Shown here piece after piece: positions 24,050 through 35,900 of a DNA stretch of 64,000 nt (position 1 is its first letter; every line of letters starts with the position of its first letter). Made by a program: the position numbers and the translations under genes. A model generated the notes under the pieces. It had not been told where the DNA came from. It saw only the letters and a list, made by a program, of their open reading frames with translations, and made no database searches. The DNA is from Coriolopsis trogii (Eukaryota > Basidiomycota > Agaricomycetes > Polyporales > Polyporaceae): the NCBI GenBank assembly GCA_020543525.1, contig JAHYIO010000031.1:1178001-1242000 (forward strand). The letters run 5' to 3'.

Positions 24050-27000
24050 ATGGCTAGAGGGAAAAACCGAGGAGGTCGGGGAGGATTCCGCGGCTCTGAC
24101 GACAGTAGAGGGAGGGGAAGGGGTGGTCAGAGAGGAGGTCGAGGGTTCAGCCGAGGAAGAGGGAGAGGCGGTCCTGTATATGATGATGACTTCGACTTTC
24201 CAATACAGCAATGGCCTAGCAGTGCGTACAGTCTCTCATCGTGTTCGAGAACTGAGACCCCAAATGATTCCTGACCGTGTCTGTTCAGATAACCCACCGA
24301 CGCCTCCTCCTAACCGTGGACGCGGGTTCGCCTCGCCCCGCAATCGCGGTAGAGGACGAGCTTTGCCCTTCATTCCGTTTCAGGTATACAGCAGCCCTCT
24401 TAGAGGCTTGGGCTCGCCTCGAGGGTCTAGAGGCAGAGGCGAAGGACTTGACAGGACCTCATCACCACATGGACGTGGTCGCAATTTGAACTCCAAATTG
24501 AACGCAGGAGCTCCGCTTTCCAGACTGTTGTACGAAGATAGACCGTACTTGAAGCCCATCGTCTTCGTGCGTTCGGTCTATACAGCAACCCTGTTTGAGC
24601 AAGAAGAGGACATCTTCCAATCAGTGGTAGAAGCAGCTGGTGAGTAATGCCAATATTATATGGTGGCGTGACTCAAATGTTCTTCAGTCGATGGAGATGT
24701 CGACAGCCATGTGCCCACCGCAGACGCCGTATATAGGGTGTTCAACCCTCTGGATAATAACGCCGATATCTCTGAAGATGGAGAAGAGCAGGGCGGTGAA
24801 GACAAATTGGAAGAGATTGACTTCTCAGACATCGGTAGAATCCAAGCGCAAGTTGACGCTGCCGCTGCTAAACAGACCGCATCAACTACAAGTGTCACGA
24901 CGGTCAAACACGAGTCGGCCAGTTTCTTTGTCGATACGACTCCCGCTGCTGTGACGCACTCCCACCAGAGTACCCGCATTGCAGTGGATAGACTTGACGG
25001 CGCGCTGGGTTCAACTACTCTCGACCAGGACGAAGATGATGAAGTTATCGTTTATGTCGCACCGCATCCACGGAATGGCCGGTCTTCCCCGTCTCTCGAT
25101 GCGGATGTTCCTACTGCCGCACCCCTCGCATCCACCTCTCTACTCACTGGTACTACAATTGGGTCTTCTCACACACCTCTTCCGACTTCTGAGCCTGCGA
25201 TTACGGTCGATGAACCGCCTAAGCCCGCCTTCCACATCGAAATGGGCACTCTATATCCAGAACCTACCAGGCCTTCTACCCCACCGAATCTTGGCGCGCT
25301 CTCTCCGGATGCGTCTCAGCTCCCTCCCCCGCCTTCCTTCGAGTCAGTCTCGTTTTCGTTCAATAAGACGACGACAGTCCAGAAGCAGACACGTCGCCTT
25401 CATCCTGTCGGGACCCCGCGCTCGCTCCTCCAGCGCTCTCGCCAACCGCGACGGAAGTCTCTGCGCGGTTTTGGGATGTTCGGGGCGAAGCACGAGGAAG
25501 CGATGCTACGCGAAGTGGACCCTCGCCGTGACGAGCAGAAAAGGGGCGATTCGGACGTGAACTGGGGTACCTCTGACGAGGACGACGACATCGATGAGCT
25601 GTCGAACGATATGGGTGGAATGGAGCTCGACGGCGATACCGATCTGGCCGCGATGAAGCGCTTTGTGCATAGCATGAGCGCGGAGGGCTCGAACCATGTC
25701 ACGATGGACGATGTTGCGGACATGGAGCGCATGCGACTGGAAGACGAAGAAGAGGATGTGCGGGGGCCTGAATCCGCGGACGAGGAAGAGAACGAGGTCA
25801 ACGGTCAAAGTGGTGAGGATGTTGACGATGATGACGATGAGGAGGTCGAAGGTGTCGTGCGCATGGCGGAAGAGGTGCTCATAGGGGAGGCCGAAGGTGA
25901 CGAGGGGTTCGACGAGGAAGATGATGACGAGGACGAAGACGAAGACGAAGATGATGACAGCTTTGATGATGAGGTGACCCCGAAGCGTCACTTCCAAGCT
26001 CGTCTAGAGAGATTACGGGCTAGCACTACCAGTGGCAAGGGGAAAGGCAAGGCAAGGGCGACCGATGACGACTCGGACGATGATGCCATGTCGCTACATC
26101 TGACATGGGCAGATGACGACGAAGGATATCTTGATCACATTCAGGTGAGCAATTGCATTCCAGTCTATCGCTCGTTTATAATTCATCATGTAGGAGTTGC
26201 TTGACGAGAACGCGCACATCCTAACCTCTGGGAGCAGAAAGGCCAGGAAATACATGTTCAAGGCCATTCAGAATGGAGACTTCGAGGACATGTTCTCCGA
26301 TATGATGGAACCTGCCAGTGAGTCTCATCACTCTATTGTGCGCCCACACCTCATGCTCACTTCAACCAGAACGAGGCAAGAACAAACACGTACCTCCAGA
26401 ACTGCAAGAACAGTGGGAGAAGGATCGCCAAAAGAAGGCCGAGAATAAGCAGAAACGGGCCTTGGAACGGCTCATGCTCGCTGCAGATCCAATGGCGACC
26501 CATAAGGGCGGAAAGAAGGGCCAGAAAGCCATGCTCGCGGCCGCTCGCGCCGCACAAGATCTGCCGAACCGCATCGTAGACTTTGTCACACTCGAGCAGC
26601 AGATCCGCCGCTTCCTCGAAGACATCGGTGGTCGTGATACTATGGCCTTGCCACCCACGGACAAAGCGACGCGTAAACGTGTACACGAACTTGCGACGGC
26701 GTTTGGGTTGAAGAGCCAGAGCAAGGGCAAGGGCGACGCGAGGTACACTACACTCATCAAGACCTCAAGAAGTGGCATCGCCATCAAGGAAGGAAAGATT
26801 CGTCGCATCATGAAGGAGGCCACCAACGGTAGCTGGCAAGGGCCGGGGCGTGGCAGCAGAGGGAACGACAAGGCCATGTCCTTGGCGAAACACCGAGAGG
26901 GTGAGGAGATTGGCAAGGCGAGTCTGACGTTTGGATGGGTTCGCTTCCTGACACTGACTGGTAACCAACCCGTTCCTCGTGCTGCAGGGCGCTGCGAAGA

Positions 27001-27143
27001 TTGACGACAGCAACATCGGCTTCAAGCTGCTCTCAATGATGGGATGGTCGGACGGCGAGCGCATAGGGCTCTCTGGTGGTCTCGAAGCACCCCTGACGGC
27101 GGTCATGAAGAAGACCAAACTGGGCTTGGGCGCGACGATGTAA
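24050..27143 (+). CDS. SQS1: R3H/G-patch splicing and ribosome-biogenesis factor (SQS1/PFA1 family)
   Basis: Nuclear RNA-binding cofactor. In yeast the family member activates the DEAH helicase Prp43 through its G-patch. Exons 24050..24221, 24289..24639, 24688..26144, 26194..26317, 26370..26917 and 26988..27143 give 935 aa. The N-terminus is an RGG/GRG-rich tract (RGKNRGGRGGFRG). The middle carries a long Asp/Glu run around 25800-25970. The R3H domain lies at about residues 775-845 (PPTDKATRKRVHELATAFGL). The G-patch follows at about 885-930 (NIGFKLLSMMGWSDGERIGL), and the protein stops directly after it. The last intron must use a GC donor (AAG|GCGAGT) to keep the G-patch in frame. The domain order is that of SQS1. 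Confidence 0.87.
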
Positions 27144-27652
27144 CCGGAACATGTAACGCAGACTGCAGTGCTGTTGGGTTTGTAATATATGTCCACGATG
27201 CGAGCTTTATCCCCTCGTGGACCTCGAGGTTTCAGACCCACATAACATGTAGCTACCGGCGACTGAGTACTGCTCGTTTCATCGGTGACGCACTCCGGGG
27301 GCCCACGGGTTGTCCTTCGGCTATGGCAGGATGAATATTGCTCGCTTCAGGCTGGCAACCAAGAAACAGTCGCCATGTAGCTCCCTGCGGTTGCTGAATG
27401 GCATCCCTGCATGTCCAAGACTCCAACGTAACGTTGGGCCTGGAGTCACGCCTGTTCTCGTAACCTACCTAAGCGCCCCCGCCCCATTAGCGCCCAAAGT
27501 GCCCAACTTGGATCAATGGACTTAGTGGACCTTCGTTGCTCTTACCGAATCACATACTACGCCTGCGTTGTGCCTGACTTCCCGCTTGCTAGCTTGGTCG
27601 TTTCTTGCACCGAACAGAATCTCGACATCAGGCTTCAGGTCGCTCAACAAGC
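27144..27652. other. Intergenic spacer between SQS1 and the MMTAG2-like gene
   Basis: About 0.5 kb with no open frame of note. It must hold the SQS1 3' UTR and the promoter of the next gene on the same strand. No TATA box was seen. Confidence 0.4.
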
Positions 27653-28525
27653 ATGTTTGAGCCCGTACGTGGAGGTACTCGTGGTGGACAGGCAGAATTC
27701 AAGTGGTCAGACGTCGCACAAGACAAGGACAGAGAGGTGAGTTGGAGCAGCCACTGGGTGCATGTATCACATTCATGCTCATACGCATCGCATAAGAACT
27801 ACCTTGGTCATAGTATCAATGCCCCGACTGGACGGTGGCAGAAGAATAAGGATGTTCACTGGTACAGCCGTGACAAGGCGCAGGCTGAGGAAGAACGAAG
27901 AGAGGAGTTGAGGAAGATCAAGGAGGCGGAAGCGGAGGCCTTGGCTGCAGCACTGTGCGTAACCCCGCCCTCACTCTTCACCTGTACACTTCCCTTACAC
28001 CATCTGCATAGTGGGTTTGGCCCAGGGGGGAAGCCCAGCGGGTCTGCCAGCGGGACAGGAACGGGCGCAAATGCGATCGCGGTTCCCGTCAAGGTCTCAC
28101 CCGTGGACGAGTCGCTCGACCCAGACAAGGAAGAACGGCGGCGTCGCAAGGCACAGAAGAAGGAGGAGAAGCGTCTGAAGAAAGAGAAGAAACGGGCGGA
28201 GCGGCGGCGAGAGCGCGGGGACGTGTCGAGTGACGATGAAGGTTCCCGGAAGCATCGTCGACACTCGCGTTCACGATCGCGTTCGTCTCACATACGGGAC
28301 CGTGAAAGGTCACGCACACCGCCGCGCAGGAGGGAGCGTTCCTTGGATAGGGATTTGGGGCGCTCTGCTGCCAGGAACCGTTCAAAGTCCCCTCCGCCCC
28401 GTCGGAAGGCGGACTTTGGCGATTATGATGAAGCAGCGAGGCAGAGGGAGCGAGAGATGGACCGTCGGCGATGGGAAGACAACTCCAGGAGGAACGAGCC
28501 AGGTGCGCGGTGGGGGAGAAGTTGA
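27653..28525 (+). CDS. MMTAG2-family (multiple myeloma tumour-associated protein 2-like) basic protein
   Basis: The N-terminus MFEPVRGGTRGGQAEFKWSD, then NYLGHSINAPTGRWQKNKD and WYSRDKA, matches the conserved N-terminal domain of the MMTAG2 family, whose role is poorly defined. Exons 27653..27736, 27797..27954 and 28012..28525 give 251 aa (phases 0 and 2). After a helical EEERREELRKIKEAEAEAL segment the C-terminal half is strongly basic with Lys/Arg/Glu blocks (RRRKAQKKEEKRLKKEKK) and Arg-Ser dipeptides (RHSRSRSRSS). Such tails are common in nuclear RNA-processing proteins, so a nuclear role is likely but inferred. It follows SQS1 on the same strand. Confidence 0.8.
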   Translation: MFEPVRGGTRGGQAEFKWSDVAQDKDREVSWSSHWVHVSHSCSYASHKNYLGHSINAPTGRWQKNKDVHWYSRDKAQAEEERREELRKIKEAEAEALAAALCVTPPSLFTCTLPLHHLHSGFGPGGKPSGSASGTGTGANAIAVPVKVSPVDESLDPDKEERRRRKAQKKEEKRLKKEKKRAERRRERGDVSSDDEGSRKHRRHSRSRSRSSHIRDRERSRTPPRRRERSLDRDLGRSAARNRSKSPPPRRKADFGDYDEAARQREREMDRRRWEDNSRRNEPGARWGRS

Positions 28526-30200
28526 GCTCAAAGGTCGTAGTATGTATCGGCTCGGTGTGTCAGTGCTGCTGATTTGTACCAATGTCTATATTATTCACTT
28601 GCAGGCTCGTTGCAATACTGTACTACCAGCCTGAAGACACTGCGGGCCATATGCAGCCATATGCATGCAGCTACCCGTAAGCCGTACCTTCACAGTGATG
28701 CGATACATCTATGTAATTGCGTTCTAGGGGCCTTTCCTCTTGAAGGTTAGTTCTCCTGTCCCTTTCTATCGGTCGTCCATCAGCAATTTTGACCAGCATT
28801 GTATGTATATTCACAGACAAGCTTCGATTTGCTTCCGCGAAGCTATCACCGCCGTGCCAACAATGAAGTGTCCTTCTGATCAGATCGCGAGGCTGCGCGG
28901 TTACGGTACGCGCAACTCACCGCTATGCCTACTGACCAAACATGTGGCAACTCGGCTTGGATCTTGACCTAGACCGTGCTCGCATAGGCTCGCATACCTA
29001 TCTTTGCTTGCGCCTACGGCCTCGTCTCTACATTGGTTGCCTGAGGGGGCTCCCGACGTCACCAACCTTCGCTGACAAACCGTTATTGTACACAAGCACT
29101 GTCACCCGGATGTAGGCGACGAAGCGAGAGACTCGCTATACAGGTTCCGTATTACTCATGGGAGTCATTTGAGGCCACCAGACCCTAGAGCCGGGGGTAC
29201 CTTGCACTGTCTGTTGCGCGTGCCGCGCGGTGACAACAGTTGTTGCTGAGAGCAAACACGAGCAATGGGAGGTCGGGTCGCAGTCGTGCTCAGAATGGTT
29301 AAATAGAGAACCCCGAGTCCATCGGGACGTGGCGGGGGTTTGGCGAGGTTGCAACTCCGCGATACGTAGCTTCAACTGGCACTGGCAGCCCTGAACCAAG
29401 GTGATGGGCATTGCTCGGCGGTTGAGTCGCGGGTGCCCGCACGAGACGCGGTACTACGGCGGTAGCCTCGTGTTCAAGGATGGATCATGAACCGAGAGTC
29501 AGGAACCGTCAGCATACTGTCCGCGATGCCGAGGGGGTGCAGGGTGTCCTGCAGGTTTAATGCGTCAACTCTCGAGACACATGTACATGTACGAGGAGTT
29601 TCAGACTATCGGCCAGGAAAGGCAGAAGGCCTGCGGCTTGAGAGCTTGTTGACAGAGGGCGGGCTCGTCGCCCCATCATCCTGACATCGTCTCGTCGTGG
29701 CCGCTGCACCGCGCTCAGGCCATGCGCACCCGCGGCGTCATCCCTGGCCACGCAGCAGAAGGTTGTGTTTCGTATTCGCGAGGCGACGTCAGAACGCGCT
29801 CGGCGCGGGTTCGCAAATTGCTAAAAAGTGACACAGCGAGCAGTGCGTCGTTACTTCGGCCCTCGAGGTCGTTGGTGAACGATGGGCCGGTGTTTGAGGG
29901 GGCCTCCGCGTATACGCAACGTGGGCACGAAACCCGCCGCCGACGCATGCGCACCTGAAGCCTGCATCGACCAGCAGGGCTCTCTCCGGCTGGGAAGTCT
30001 GAGAGGGCGGCGAGGGCGCCATCTCACTAACGGTTGTCATCGCTATCGGTGATAAAACGCAGAGATTGTGGCGAGATGGCCGTCGGTACGCAACAAGCGG
30101 CGGGATGAAGGTTGACCGTCCGACTCTGAGCAGGGCGCGCGTCTTGCCTTTTTGAGGTTAGCAGCGCCCGCAGGCCAAGGGGTCAGGACTCAGACCTCCA
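28526..30200. other. 1.7-kb intergenic stretch
   Basis: Short frames only, with no splice-linked coding signal on either strand. It ends where the DUF6593 promoter begins. Confidence 0.4.
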
Positions 30201-30224
30201 AAGCCCTCAAACTTGTCCATCGTC

Positions 30225-30320
30225 TATATATTACCCATCCTAACTTTTGTCTCTCCCTCTTACTCCCACCCTCCTTTCCTCCATCCCCCCCTCCGACATC
30301 GGGTGCAGCCATTGTGCTTG
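30225..30320 (+). promoter_or_regulatory. TATA-like box and CT-rich leader of the DUF6593 gene
   Basis: TATATATT at 30225..30232 is followed by a pyrimidine-rich run (about 30247-30300, repeated CTCCC/TCCTCC). Such CT-rich stretches near the transcription start are typical of well-expressed filamentous-fungal genes. The ATG lies about 240 nt downstream. Confidence 0.5.
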
Positions 30321-30463
30321 TCTCGACTCTAACCCCCTGCCCGACACCGATTCTAATACTGCCGGCCTATTCTTCGACATCTATAATACTCGCGCTCTGT
30401 TTCATCGCTCTCCAACGCTCTTTATAATCTTCTGCGCCCTCCCTAATCTCAACCGCTCCCAAA

Positions 30464-31193
30464 ATGACCAACTTCGGCCTGCCCTACTTTCTCGAGGACA
30501 CCACCGGCAAACTCACCGGTTCCGATTTCGTCGACCTGCACAATCGCATGCACCTCAGCATGAAGCAGACCCTGCATGACGCGCACCACACTGCCTATGT
30601 TATATACGACCTCTCGACGCGCGCTGGGGCTGGTCGCGGTGGCCTCCTTGTACCACTGGCCACCCTCGATTTTGGCCCCAACCACTCTCTCGGTACCATC
30701 AAGATTGGCGACAGCGAGCACATCCAAATGGCTCATTATCTCACAAAGACCTCGGGCCTCGGCAGGTAAGAAATCCATCGCGCTGTCGTCCGTCCATATT
30801 TCGACCGCCTGCTCTCTCGGCTATGACAACAGGTCACGCAAGTTCAAGGCTGCGGATGGACAGGAGTATCGTTGGACGCTACAGGCGGATGGGGAGTGGC
30901 AGGTGCGTACCCATCTTCCACCTGACTGTGTTGATCTCTTATGCCTATGTTTTCGCAGTGCATGCTCGCCAAGAACAACTACCATGTCGCGACATATAGC
31001 ATGAAGCCTGCAGGAGAGCCTCATTATACTGGCTCCTCTGGTTGTATGCTCACCGTCGAGGAAACTTATCCCCATCTTATCGGAGGTACGTTAACCCCTT
31101 TTTTCTGCCGCGCCTGGTGCTAACCCCATGGCGCTTCAAGAATTGCTGGCGTCATTGATTGTCATGCGACACATTGAGGAGCATAACTTGTAA
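30464..31193 (+). CDS. DUF6593-family protein A
   Basis: Basidiomycete family of unknown function with a beta-rich (tubby-like) domain. Exons 30464..30765, 30833..30902, 30959..31085 and 31141..31193 give 183 aa, intron phases 2, 0, 1. Family-like features are the strand pattern of YVIYDLSTR, the block FKAADGQEYRWTLQADGEWQ followed directly by CML, VATYSMKP, and the closing helix ELLASLIVMRHIEEHNL. No signal peptide or membrane span. The last exon has 17 sense codons. A second member at 59911..60671 shares all three intron positions. The CT-rich promoter suggests substantial expression. Confidence 0.78.
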
Positions 31194-31768
31194 ACCTCTC
31201 CTCCGAGTCATACATCCTCCAGGGACGATTGGCTCAGTACATACAGCACCCGCTCGCCAAACGGTTCGAGCGAGCATCGTTCCTTCAGCGAGATACACGT
31301 CCTCCGCCACCCCTCTGATAATTCCACACAGACTCCCGCAGGTTTCCGGGTCGCGCCTTCCTCTACGTTACACCACGTCTACTCTATAATCTATAATTGC
31401 TAACATTTTTGACCATACATATTATCTAGTAGTTGACCCGCCGAAAGCAGTGTACACATATGTATAATTGTTGCATCATCGTAGATATCTCGTCCATGCG
31501 CACCGTTCATGACACTCTCAATCAATCGTATTTGTACCAAACCCTCGGCCCGTCGCACGTCTCTTCGACGCATCGACGGAAGAGGTGCTTGAGATAGCCT
31601 CTCATGCAAAGCTTTTGAAGGACTCAACGCATGTGACCGTGTCTTGCCACGTGACTCAGTCGGACCCGTTGGATGCATCGGGGGCCGCCTCTGACTCGCG
31701 ACCTCAGCGATGAGTATGTAAGGTGTAGCAAGGCTACCGTCCAGCTTTGTGTGTCCATCCTGAACGGT
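31194..31768. other. Intergenic spacer before the P-loop gene
   Basis: No gene seen. An in-frame ATG at 31673 would lengthen the P-loop protein by 32 residues of low-complexity sequence, and the start at 31769 is preferred. Confidence 0.35.
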
Positions 31769-32756
31769 ATGTCCGATTCATGCACAAGCCTTCTGGCCCC
31801 TTCAGTAGAGGCGGCTTGCGAAAGACCCCTCCTCGGTGACGGGCAGGGAAGATATAGAGTGCACATTGTGGGGAACAGCGGTAACTCGACTGGTTGTGTA
31901 AATGACTCTAGAGCATGCGTGCTCACCTCCCCATCCTTCACAGGCACAGGCAAGGTACGTGGCGGACATAGTGCTCTAACATACAAGTACGCCAACGAAG
32001 TCGTCACCGCACGCAGTCCACGCTTGCCCGGGAGCTTGGGGCAGTACTAGGCCTGCCCGTCATCCATCTGGACACCGTCTTCTGGCAGCCATCCTGGCGG
32101 CAGTGTTCCCCCGACGACTTCCGCACGATCGTGCGCGCGTTGTTGGACAAGGACCCTCGCGGCTGGGTCGTAGACGGAAACTTCTACAGCCTCCTGGGCA
32201 GCACGCTCGACGACGAGGCGACGGATGTCATATGTGAGCTGTTCCCCGTTCTCGCATGCCCCCGCCGAGCGTCGACCCGGCAAGCCGTCGTTCGGTCCGA
32301 TATGCCTACGTGCTGACGACGACCTCTGCGTGCAGGGCTCGATCCACCGCTGATCCTCTACTTTCCGCGCGTGTGCTTCAGAACGCTCCTGCGGCTCCTC
32401 AGGGTCGTCCCCCCGTGCAGCCCAGGATGCGAGGAGTCAGCGCGGGAGGTCTTCTTCTCGAAAAATAGCATCATCTGGTGGTATGTCTGCGCATACAACA
32501 TATGCCGGGTCATTTGCAAGGCGATAAGGTCACCTCTTTCGATCGCCGCTGACCTTTACCTTCGCCCGCGCGCAGGTCTCTCAGCCACCACTGGTCGACG
32601 CGCAAGCGCGAAGCCGAGCTGTACCGCACAGACGGGTTACACGCCGGCGGGAAGCGCAGGCGCATCGGCGGGTGGGGTGGGGAGCTTGCTGCATGGAAGC
32701 AGATGGTGCGTGATATGGTAGAAGGTGGGCACCTTGGGGTACCTGTTGGAGTATGA
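31769..32756 (+). CDS. P-loop NTPase of the adenylate kinase/FlaR (topology modulation)-like group, C-terminus altered by a retrotransposon
   Basis: Predicted small nucleotide kinase or ATPase. The sequence suggests the fold, not the substrate. Exons 31769..31880, 31944..31954, 32017..32233, 32336..32480 and 32576..32756 give 221 aa. The Walker A motif GNSGTGKSTLA is split over three exons. The middle one is only 11 nt and supplies most of GTGK. Downstream come the family-like VIHLDTVFWQPSW, RGWVVDGNF, WLDPPLILYFP and a basic segment near SHHWSTRKREAELYR. A copia element sits between the first and second bases of the last sense-codon region. GTACC is duplicated, so the original end Val-Pro-Ser-stop now reads Val-Pro-Val-Gly-Val-stop, with the stop supplied by the LTR. 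The fold should be unaffected, but the 3' UTR is now retroelement sequence. Confidence 0.78.
32739..32743. other. Target-site duplication GTACC, left copy
   Basis: GTACC directly precedes the 5' LTR and recurs directly after the 3' LTR at 37318..37322. A 5-bp duplication is standard for Ty1/copia integrases. Confidence 0.93.
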
Positions 32757-32940
32757 CAATGTGTCATGATGTTCTTTTCGGGGTTTGAAACCCTATTGTC
32801 CATTTCATACTCCGCTTGTCTGTGTCGTGTCTGCGACACAGGCTTTGACTGTCTTTGACCACGCTTTAGCTAGCTACATACATGTATTTATAGCCCTCTC
32901 CCGAGCACCTGCAATCCATCCGCATTCCCAGTCTCCAACA
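32744..32940 (+). repeat. 5' LTR (197 bp)
   Basis: Starts TGTTGGAG and ends TCTCCAACA, giving short inverted termini. Contains a TATA-like TATTTATAG near 32885..32893 close to its 3' part, and an internal small hairpin-like GTGTCGTGTCTGCGACAC. Its first 13 bases also provide the stop codon of the disrupted host gene. Confidence 0.95.
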
Positions 32941-32952
32941 GGTTATGAGCCC
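32941..32952 (+). promoter_or_regulatory. Primer-binding site complementary to the initiator tRNA-Met anticodon arm
   Basis: GGTTATGAGCCC directly follows the 5' LTR. Its complement, GGGCTCATAACC, is the conserved anticodon stem-loop of eukaryotic initiator tRNA-Met. This is the half-tRNA priming arrangement known from Drosophila copia and yeast Ty5, not the tRNA 3' end. Confidence 0.7.
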
Positions 32953-32996
32953 TGGCTCGCTCTAGCTAAGATCACCCTGCTGCTATCACTCTTATC

Positions 32997-35900
32997 ATGG
33001 CTACATCTGATCTTATCTCGCGCGTCAAAATCGACCCTCTGAACGATGTCAGCGACTGGCCGATATGGCAAATCAAGATGTCAGATCTGCTGTGGGAAGC
33101 GGGACTCTCGTCACACGTCTCGGGGAAGTCGAAGCGCCCAGAACCGGCGTCCCCAGGAGCAGACAAAGAAGTCGAGAAGGCAAGGAACGAGCAGATCGAG
33201 AAGTGGGACCGAGAAGATCGGACGGCGCTCATCGGCATCCGGAGACGACTCGGTATGCGTGCGATCAAGCTCATCCAGAACTGCAAGACAAGTCACGACG
33301 CGTGGGAAAAGCTGCGCAAGAACTACGAAACCCGGGGACTAAGCAAGATCATCGAAATCCGACGGAAGCTACTGACGGCGCAGTATTCGGAGGAGGAGGA
33401 GTTGGACGTGTGGCTGCAGCAAATGGTGGAGTGGCGGGAGGATCTCGTGGCGCTCGGGCGCGAAATCCCTGACGATGAGTTCTCGATCACACTATTGGCC
33501 GCTCTGCCGGAGACATGGCGCGCGTTCACTGATGGCATCCAAGACTCCGAAATAAGCGATTGCGATAAGCTTCAAGGAAAGATCCGAGAACACGCGCGGC
33601 GGGTCAAGGCGTCTAGCGAAACAGCGCTCGTGATGAAGACCCGGGGCAAGGGCCCGAAGTGCTACAACTGCGGGAAACTCGGACATAAGAAGTATGACTG
33701 TCCGGAGAAGGGTCAAAGCCAGGGACAGGCACAAGAGAAGCGCAGGGATGATCGGAACGGAAAGGGACAAGGAGCAAAGGCCATGGTTGCCGAGGAGTCC
33801 GATAAAGACTCAGACTCGGACTACGCCTACGCGTCCATCGAACCCGCAGACGACACCGGTGAGGTAGCGCTCACCCTCCTGGCCGCAGACGCCTGGCTAG
33901 CAGACTCCGCAACGACCTCCCACATCGCGCGAGAGAAGCGCATGTTCTCCGACTACACCCCGACGCCGGGACGGACCCTGAATGGCGCCGGGACCACACC
34001 CATTCTCGGACGAGGCACGGTGACGTACAGGTTCAGGCACAACGGCAAGGACACAACCGTGACCCTACGTGACGTCATACACGCGCCAGGGGTACCACAC
34101 AATCTTATCGCCACTGGGCGCGTCGAGGCCAGCGGTCACAAGATCGAACAACGTGACGGGGCAATATACTTCATCAATCACAAAGGGCGCCCATACGCTT
34201 CCGGCAAGCGCGTAGCCAATTTCCTGTATCACATGGACGGCGAGGTCGTCTCACCTAAGACGGAGGTAGCTTGCGCCGCCGCTATTTGTCATCCGAAACG
34301 CAAGCGGACACTGAACGAATGGCATCGCGCTCTAGGTCACCCAGGCATGAAGGCGGTGGTGGCAATGTGGCGTAAGGGTCTGGTCGTGGGAATGGAAGTC
34401 GACGAGTCGGAACCACCGGCGGAGCAGTGCGAGGCGTGCGTGCAGGGGAAGCAGGTGGTGGCGTCATATCCGAAGAAGTCGGAGACCGAGGTTGAGGCGA
34501 TCGGAGATCTCACCGTGTTAGATACATGGGGACCGGCATCTACGCCGGGTATCCGAGGGGAACGCTATTTTTGGGCATTCACCGATGGTCACTCACGACG
34601 ATCCGAGGCTGCGTTCGGCAAACACAAGTCTGAAGCGCTCCAGCACTTCAAAGCTTACAAGGCACGCGTAGAGACCACACTCGGCATCAAACTCAAGAAA
34701 CTACGCTGCGACAATGGCGGAGAATTCATGAGTGACGAGTTCCAGGCTTACTTACGTAATGAAGGCATTCAGCTCGAGACCACGGCGCCTAAGTCATCGG
34801 CCCAGAACGGAATCGCCGAACGGCTGTGCCGAACCCTGATGGATCGGACCAGGACCCTATTGATCGCAGCACAGCTCCCGAAGTTCCTGTGGCCGGAAGC
34901 AGTCGCCTACCTGACGTACCTCAAAAATCGTCTCCCGACCCGGGCACTCAGGGACAGAACACCGGAGGAAGTCTGGAGCGGCCGGAAGCCCGATGTATCG
35001 GAGATCCAGGAATGGGGCTGCCGTTGCTGGGTCCTCACGTCCCCGGAAAAGCGCACGAAGCTCGACCCACGGTCCCAGCCCATGCACTTCGTCGGCATGG
35101 CAGAGGGCAGCAAGGCTTGGCGCTACTACGACCCAAAGGCCCGACGCATCGGAAAATCGCGCAACATTGTATTTGCCATTCCGAGGGGGACACCCGACGA
35201 CGATGACGACGATGACGTCATGCCCCCTTCCCCACGGCTCGAGGGGGAGAATGACAGACCGACCCAGAGCGAGCACGAGGCGAAGGGAGCACCGCCACCG
35301 GCACTGGCGGACGCAGGGGGAGCGTCGTCACCAGCACAGCCACCAGGAGAGGAAGTCCTAAAAGGTCCAGGCACTCCCGCATCTGAGATCGACAGATCGT
35401 CACGAGAACGAAGGAAGGCGGCCGCAAGGATCAATTACAAGACCCTGCACGAAAGCGGGACAAGGGTCCTGTGTGACGAAGCGCACGTGCTCTGCCTACT
35501 GACCCTAATAGGCACAGAAGGTACCCAGGAACCCCGGAACATACGGGAAGCCCGGGCCGCACCAGACGCTCTAGAATGGGACAACTCGATGGATGACGAA
35601 ATCGATCAACTCGAGGACCTGGGCGTCTGGGAAAAGGTCGATCTCCCACCGGGCCGGAAGGCGATCGGCAGCATCTGGGTCTATCGTAAGAAGTTCCACG
35701 AGGACGGAGAACTCATACGTCGTAAGGCACGACTAGTCGCTCAAGGCTTCGCTCAGGTGCCGGGTCTAGACTACTTCGAGACCTTCGCACCGGTCATCCG
35801 GATGGACTCGCTACGCACCCTGCTTGCCATCGCTGCCGAACGCGGCATGGTACTACGACAATTCGACGTCGTCGGCGCTTATCTCAATGCCGAACTCGAT

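Noticed and set aside
25400..25997. Long minus-strand frames opposite SQS1
   Set aside because: They mirror the Asp/Glu/Ser-rich codons of the true exon and have no support of their own.
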